A DNA stretch of 10,537 nt from Nitrospira sp. UBA6493 (lineage in GTDB: Bacteria > Nitrospirota > Nitrospiria > Nitrospirales > Nitrospiraceae), in NCBI GenBank assembly GCA_002435325.1, contig DJMJ01000024.1, positions 69,172-79,708 of the forward strand, given 5' to 3'. This document shows, one piece after another, positions 7,088 to 10,537 of the stretch. Both the position numbers and the translations under genes were made by a program. Every line of letters starts with the position of its first letter. Positions within the stretch are counted from its first letter, which is position 1. Under the pieces are notes generated by a model, which worked only from the letters and a program-made list of their open reading frames with translations, did no database searches and had not been told where the DNA came from.

Positions 7088-7516
7088 ATGGACACACGAT
7101 CCGCCAACTCGTCGGTCATTCGCGCATCGATCCTGTTAGGATTGTTCATCGGGCTGACCGGTATCCTCGGATTCCCGTACGGCACTTCGGCTGCCAATCT
7201 GCTTGAAATTGCTGAGCTGATCGCGCACCCTGAGCAATACGACCATCAAGATGTCGTCGTGAGCGGTAAGGTCACCAACGTCCAGCTCGCCACCAATCGC
7301 CAAGGACAACCAGCCTACGGATTTCTGCTGAAAGACCAGGCCGGCACCCTCAAAGTCGTCAGCCTCGGCCAGGCGGAAATCCGCGAAGGCGACCAGGTGA
7401 TCGTCGAAGGCGTGTTCAGCCGGTTACGCCAAGCAGGAAGGGCCATTGTCTATAACGAAATCAAAGCCCTTTCTGTAAAACCGATGAACCGGCTCAATCC
7501 TGACCTCGTCGGATAG
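7088..7516 (+). CDS. Exported OB-fold (tRNA_anti-like) protein
   Basis: The 142-residue product starts with a signal peptide: R11 in the n-region, the hydrophobic stretch ILLGLFIGLTGILGF, and likely cleavage after TSAA near residue 36. The mature part, about 54-131, has the OB-fold nucleic-acid-binding-like pattern: DVVVSGKVTNVQL, AYGFLLKDQAGTLKVVSLG, REGDQVIVEGVFSRL and YNEIKALSV, which read as five successive beta-strands. In exported proteins this fold normally binds peptides, sugars or metals rather than nucleic acid, so a periplasmic binding or envelope-stability role is more plausible; the ligand is unknown. It is transcribed from its own promoter and stands 86 bases ahead of a lipoprotein gene. 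The fold call is good; the function is open. Confidence 0.75.
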   Translation: MDTRSANSSVIRASILLGLFIGLTGILGFPYGTSAANLLEIAELIAHPEQYDHQDVVVSGKVTNVQLATNRQGQPAYGFLLKDQAGTLKVVSLGQAEIREGDQVIVEGVFSRLRQAGRAIVYNEIKALSVKPMNRLNPDLVG

Positions 7517-7565
7517 GAATCTGAATCGCGTCCGTTCACCGCCAAAACGATACTTGCAGCGACGG

Positions 7566-7592
7566 TTGCGTTCTCCATTCGAAAGAGATAAT
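7566..7592 (+). promoter_or_regulatory. Possible promoter of the lipoprotein gene (TTGCGT - 15 bp - GATAAT)
   Basis: GATAAT at 7587-7592 matches the -10 consensus at five positions; TTGCGT at 7566-7571 is a weaker -35 at a short 15-base spacing. A start near 7599 would again leave almost no leader before the ATG at 7603. Confidence 0.3.
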
Positions 7593-7602
7593 AGTTCGAT
7601 CT

Positions 7603-8010
7603 ATGCCTCCGTCCCCATGCACCCGCATCAGCTATCTCATCACCTTGAACCTCGGCATGATCGCCTTTGGGTGGATCACCGGCTGTGCCACCGCCGCCCA
7701 AGTCGGCGACTACCCCAATCAGCAACGTATCGTCGGCAAATCAAAGGCCGAGGTTCTGACTTGCGCCGGGAAACCGGTCAAGGAACAGACCAGGAACGAT
7801 GTCACCCTTCTCCAGTATTATCGCGAAGCGCCGATGCTTGAAGAATCGGCACCGGTCGGGAAAGGCAGCTTCTCCACCGTTCACCATGAGTGCTGGGCCA
7901 CTGTCATCGTCGCAGAGGACCGCATCACCGAAGTGCGCTACCGCTTTGCACCTCCTTCATTCGATGCTTCGAACGACTGCGAAGCCATCTTTGAATCCTG
8001 CCAACCGTAG
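7603..8010 (+). CDS. Putative lipoprotein with BamE/SmpA-like pattern
   Basis: The 135-residue product has a lipoprotein signal peptide: hydrophobic ISYLITLNLGMIAFGW followed by the lipobox ITGC, with C28 as the lipidated cysteine. The next residues, ATAAQ, carry no Asp at +2, which would favour outer-membrane sorting by the enterobacterial rule. The mature region contains QRIVGKSKAEVLTCAGKPVKE, matching the 'G-x-S/T-x-x-E/D-V-x-x-x-x-G-x-P' element of small SmpA/OmlA/BamE-type lipoproteins, then a beta segment (VTLLQYYRE) and a second (CWATVIVAEDRITEVRYR). Four further cysteines (C49, C94, C122, C132) may form disulfides. No good ribosome site is seen. BamE itself helps assemble outer-membrane barrels, and the next gene encodes a barrel-like protein, but orthology to BamE is not claimed. 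Confidence 0.75.
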   Translation: MPPSPCTRISYLITLNLGMIAFGWITGCATAAQVGDYPNQQRIVGKSKAEVLTCAGKPVKEQTRNDVTLLQYYREAPMLEESAPVGKGSFSTVHHECWATVIVAEDRITEVRYRFAPPSFDASNDCEAIFESCQP

Positions 8011-8089
8011 CGTACGCCCCTAAGCAAGACCATCCCATCACACGTTTCTCCCTAGCTGATCCCGAAAAATCGTGGTACTTCTAGCCACT

Positions 8090-9010
8090 ATGAGACCGAT
8101 TCGAATCACCCTTCCAACTGTGCTGAGCCTCGTCTTCGCCAGCATGCTTGTCGGCCCGTTTGAGGTGCAGGCGCTGGAAAAATACGGCCGTCCATTGCCA
8201 TCGATGGACGATGCAGACGATAACGGCCATGAGGCGGAAGAAACTCTATTCGGCGGCTACTGGCTCACCGGCGTATTCGTAAAAAATCCCACCTTTGCAG
8301 CCAGACCGGATAACAGCGGACTGGTCGGTCTGCGCCACATGCTGCACCTTGAAACCGATCTCTACAAACAGTACCTGACTTTTTATACTGACCAGAATTT
8401 CTTTTCTGACCGCACGACTAGCTGGATCAGACTCAGCGAATGGGACGGCACCTACGCCTTCACTGGTGTCGTCGATCATTTTGGCTGGCGGCTGCAATAC
8501 GAACGGGATGCACCGATCGATCGCCGCGGGATCAAACAGGCCTATGCCGACGGCCTGCTCACCGCCAAACTGCAATCAGCGCAAGACATGGCCTGGTGGC
8601 GGGAGCTCCTTCCGAACCAAAGCCTGACCATGTACGGCGGGGCCGGCTGGCTCTTTCACAACAGCCAGTATTTCGCCAGGCCGGATAACACGGGCCGCGC
8701 CCTCTTTCGCTACGTCGCACATGCCGATCTCGATCTCTACAAAAATAAAGTCGTGCTCTACGGCGACGCGAATATGTTCACGGACCGTGACGCAGGCAAT
8801 CAGATGAAGCCGTCTGAACTGGATTGGATCGTCGGGCTGGCCGTCCGTTGGAGAGATATGGAACTGGCCTTCTATCGGGAGCAGGATCAACCGTTGGACA
8901 AAGCCGGTCTGGTCCAGAAATACTTGGCCGCCCAACTTAGATTTTCCTTTGACGTCTCGAAACAAGACTTGGGAATCGGAAAAACGACCGCCGTCTCGTC
9001 CGCTCACTGA
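8090..9010 (+). CDS. Outer-membrane beta-barrel-like protein with an internal duplication
   Basis: The ATG at 8090 is preferred to an in-frame GTG at 8072 because it yields a clean signal peptide (MRPIRITLPTVLSLVFASML, cleavage after VQA at residue 28). The 306-residue protein has alternating hydrophobic and polar stretches rich in Tyr and Trp and short turns, as in outer-membrane barrels. It consists of two related units, about 55-163 and 183-287. Matching blocks are FAARPDNSG/FARPDNTG, HLETDLYK/HADLDLYK, YTDQNFFSDR/YGDANMFTDR, SEWD/SELD and APIDRRGI/QPLDKAGL, at a steady offset of about 125 residues. Porin or structural roles are possible; no family is recognised. The segment between signal peptide and repeat one is acidic (SMDDADDNGHEAEE) and could bind cations. 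The last seven bases overlap the end of the opposing SDR gene. Confidence 0.75.
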   Translation: MRPIRITLPTVLSLVFASMLVGPFEVQALEKYGRPLPSMDDADDNGHEAEETLFGGYWLTGVFVKNPTFAARPDNSGLVGLRHMLHLETDLYKQYLTFYTDQNFFSDRTTSWIRLSEWDGTYAFTGVVDHFGWRLQYERDAPIDRRGIKQAYADGLLTAKLQSAQDMAWWRELLPNQSLTMYGGAGWLFHNSQYFARPDNTGRALFRYVAHADLDLYKNKVVLYGDANMFTDRDAGNQMKPSELDWIVGLAVRWRDMELAFYREQDQPLDKAGLVQKYLAAQLRFSFDVSKQDLGIGKTTAVSSAH

Positions 9011-9864
9011 GGCAAGTTCAAGATCTTCGTCATCAGTCGATCCGAGAGCCGATCAGGTAGCAGTTTGACCATGAGCGCGCGCAGCTTTGCATCGCGTCCG
9101 ACCAAATACCGGGTCTTGGGATATGCTGCTGTCAAGGCATGCTCCACCACCCGAGCCACAGCTTCCGCCGGAATTGCCCGCGCTGCCGCTTCCGCCACAC
9201 GGGCTCTCACCCCTGCCGCAGCGGCCGCATACAACTGCTTCAACTCACCTGATGTCGTGGCTTCCATCTCCTCGGCCTTCGACCCAGACTTCTCCCAGAT
9301 CGGCGTAGCAATAGCCCCCGGCTCCACGATCGAAACCTTGATCCCCCACTGTTGCACTTCTAGCCGTAGCGCATCCGTCAGCGCCTCCAGAGCAAATTTC
9401 GACGCAGAATAGGGCCCCATCAGCGGCATGGCCGCGCGCCCGGCTATCGATCCCATGTTCACGATACGTCCGCGCCCCTTCCGTAACAAGGGAAGAAAAG
9501 CCTGAGTCACCGCGACCTGGCCGATTACATTCACCTCGAACTGCCGGCGAAGATCCGGGATCGGTACCGCTTCCAGAGGACCCGCGACGGCAATTCCCGC
9601 GTTATTTACCAACCCGGCCAACCCAACCTCTCCCACCTTCTCCGCAACCAACCGGTGTGCCTGCTGAATTGTTGCGGCATCTGTCACATCCAGCATAATC
9701 GGCTGTAGCAAGGATGAGGCCTGCGCCGCCAGCCGCGCACCATCCTCCATGCGACGCACACCGGCAAACACCACAAACCCCAGTCGATCGAGATGCCAGG
9801 CACAGGCCGCCCCAATCCCCGTCGAGGCCCCAGTAATCAATACAGACTTCGGTTGCGTTGCCAC
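9004..9864 (-). CDS. SDR family NAD(P)-dependent oxidoreductase
   Basis: This 286-residue protein is a classical short-chain dehydrogenase/reductase. It shows the cofactor loop TGASTGIG (11-18), an arginine pair after strand two (GVRR, 37-38) that favours NADP(H), NNAG (87-90), the structural N112, the catalytic S139 region (GSIAG), Y152 and K156 in YSASK, and the PG motif (182-183). The start is GTG at 9862-9864, backed by GGAAGGGG on the minus strand (9878-9871) with six bases between; no ATG lies nearby in frame. The C-terminal extension (RYLVGRDAKLRALMVKLLPDRLSDRLMTKIL) is typical of SDRs that act on lipid-like or retinoid-like substrates, but the substrate is unknown. It stands alone on its strand and overlaps the barrel-protein gene tail-to-tail. 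Confidence 0.93.
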   Translation of the reverse strand: MATQPKSVLITGASTGIGAACAWHLDRLGFVVFAGVRRMEDGARLAAQASSLLQPIMLDVTDAATIQQAHRLVAEKVGEVGLAGLVNNAGIAVAGPLEAVPIPDLRRQFEVNVIGQVAVTQAFLPLLRKGRGRIVNMGSIAGRAAMPLMGPYSASKFALEALTDALRLEVQQWGIKVSIVEPGAIATPIWEKSGSKAEEMEATTSGELKQLYAAAAAGVRARVAEAAARAIPAEAVARVVEHALTAAYPKTRYLVGRDAKLRALMVKLLPDRLSDRLMTKILNLPQ

Positions 9865-10003
9865 GTGACACCCCTTCCACGGAATTAATTAAGCGCACGA
9901 TAGCAACTTTCGACGATGGATTCACGCCAAACACACAGCTCATCGAGAAGACGCACACGACCCTTGACGGTGAGCAGGGAAGTATGCGATTTTTCACACG
10001 CAT

Positions 10004-10079
10004 GGCGGTGTAGCTCAGTTGGCAGAGCAGCGGACTCATAAGCCGCGGGTCACCCGTTCAATCCGGGTCACCGCCACCA
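10004..10079 (+). tRNA. tRNA-Met (CAT anticodon); tRNA-Ile2 not excluded
   Basis: A complete cloverleaf with encoded CCA folds from this stretch. The acceptor GGCGGTG (10004-10010) pairs fully with CACCGCC (10069-10075); discriminator A is 10076 and CCA 10077-10079. The D stem is GCTC/GAGC. The anticodon loop CTCATAA (10035-10041) holds CAT at 10037-10039. The T stem ACCCG/CGGGT closes the loop TTCAATC. The first base pair is G-C, so this is not initiator tRNA. CAT can also be tRNA-Ile2 after lysidine modification; elongator Met is favoured but not proven. The pair closing the anticodon loop is an A-G mismatch (10034/10042). A TTGACG at 9964-9969 is a possible -35 box. Confidence 0.93.
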
Positions 10080-10537
10080 CAACCTCGGACGATCCGTTGA
10101 CTCAATGTCGCATTCGCGTGAGTCACGTCAGCTTATATATCCCGTCTGCCTCTCATCGACACACACCGAGTACGTTCGAACGGCGGTATTCATGGCCTGA
10201 CGTGGCGACCGCCTGTGAGCAACCTCCCTTCCAATCTGCTAGATCCTGTTAGCCGATGAAGCTCGCTACGCATCGGAGCATCGTCATTCGCACAGGCGGA
10301 AGTAACCCGCGCACACTCCCTGGCCTATTCAGATTCTTTCCCCATCTATAATTCAGCACTGAACGAAACGCTTCTCCAAACGTCTGTCCACTCCCAATCT
10401 GATGCCCAATCATCTACAGCAAAAGGGAGCTTCCATACGTTTTCACACCTGGACACACTCATCTGAACTCGTCACAAACTCTCCACGAGAACAATTCTGA
10501 AGAGAAAAATTTTACTCGCCGCACAATCTCTGCTATA
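10080..10537. other. Gene-free stretch downstream of the tRNA
   Basis: No credible coding region is seen on either strand: open frames are short and lack ribosome sites or protein-like composition. The stretch is more AT-rich than the genes, especially its last 200 bases. It holds one hairpin candidate (10098-10125), a TATATAT-containing patch (10134-10140) and an isolated TATAAT (10347-10352) without a good -35. No repeat of the tRNA 3' end occurs within it, so there is no evidence here for an attachment site. Confidence 0.6.
10098..10125 (+). other. Hairpin candidate after the tRNA
   Basis: TGACTCA (10098-10104) pairs with TGAGTCA (10119-10125), and CGC (10109-10111) with GCG (10116-10118), leaving a four-base bulge and an ATTC loop. 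There is no T tract after it, so it is not a standard intrinsic terminator; a processing or end structure of the tRNA transcript is possible. Confidence 0.35.

Noticed and set aside
8072..8089. Upstream GTG start for the barrel-like protein
   Set aside because: It adds six residues before a normal signal peptide and has no ribosome site; the ATG at 8090 fits secretion better.
10019..10252. Open frame of 77 codons overlapping the tRNA
   Set aside because: It starts inside the tRNA gene and has no protein-like pattern.
10004..10537. Attachment site with a repeat of the tRNA 3' end
   Set aside because: No second copy of the tRNA 3' sequence occurs in the window and no integrase is present.
1..10537. 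CRISPR array, insertion sequence or defence system
   Set aside because: No regularly spaced repeats, terminal inverted repeats, transposase, nuclease or toxin motifs were found.

Overview
The window looks like chromosomal core sequence from a GC-rich diderm bacterium, most plausibly Nitrospira or another Nitrospirota. This rests on gene content and style: a chlorite-dismutase-family heme protein, outer-membrane-type exported proteins, and several hypothetical proteins of the kind seen in that group. It is an inference; no database was searched. There is no insertion sequence, prophage gene, CRISPR array or toxin-antitoxin pair.

Left part (1-4513). The N-terminal 200 residues of RecA run leftward off the window edge. 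Facing away from recA is pilT, the type IV pilus retraction ATPase, broken by one extra C in an eight-C run at 1210-1217. Convergent with pilT is a leftward cluster of an exported hypothetical protein, cinA and thpR; cinA and thpR overlap by ATGA. The cinA-thpR-recA order is a known bacterial arrangement, and here pilT sits between thpR and recA on the opposite strand.

Middle (4514-7034). A compact divergent control region carries outward-facing TTGACA boxes arranged as an 8-bp inverted repeat around an inner palindrome. It separates the exported-protein gene from a rightward chlorite-dismutase/HemQ family gene, which ends in a strong intrinsic terminator. A 72-residue hypothetical protein and a 394-residue, mostly helical protein with a possible sigma-region-4-like helix-turn-helix follow as a likely pair.

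Right part (7035-10537). Three consecutive rightward genes encode envelope proteins: an exported OB-fold protein, a BamE/SmpA-like lipoprotein, and an outer-membrane beta-barrel-like protein built from an internal duplication. The last overlaps tail-to-tail with a leftward short-chain dehydrogenase/reductase that uses a GTG start. A tRNA gene with a CAT anticodon and encoded CCA follows, then about 460 bases with no recognisable gene.

Overall this is mostly housekeeping sequence: recombination, nucleotide salvage, pilus motility, heme chemistry and envelope. The points most worth a second look are the pilT C-tract, the symmetric divergent promoter, the non-canonical distal site of the chlorite-dismutase-family protein, and the duplicated barrel protein.
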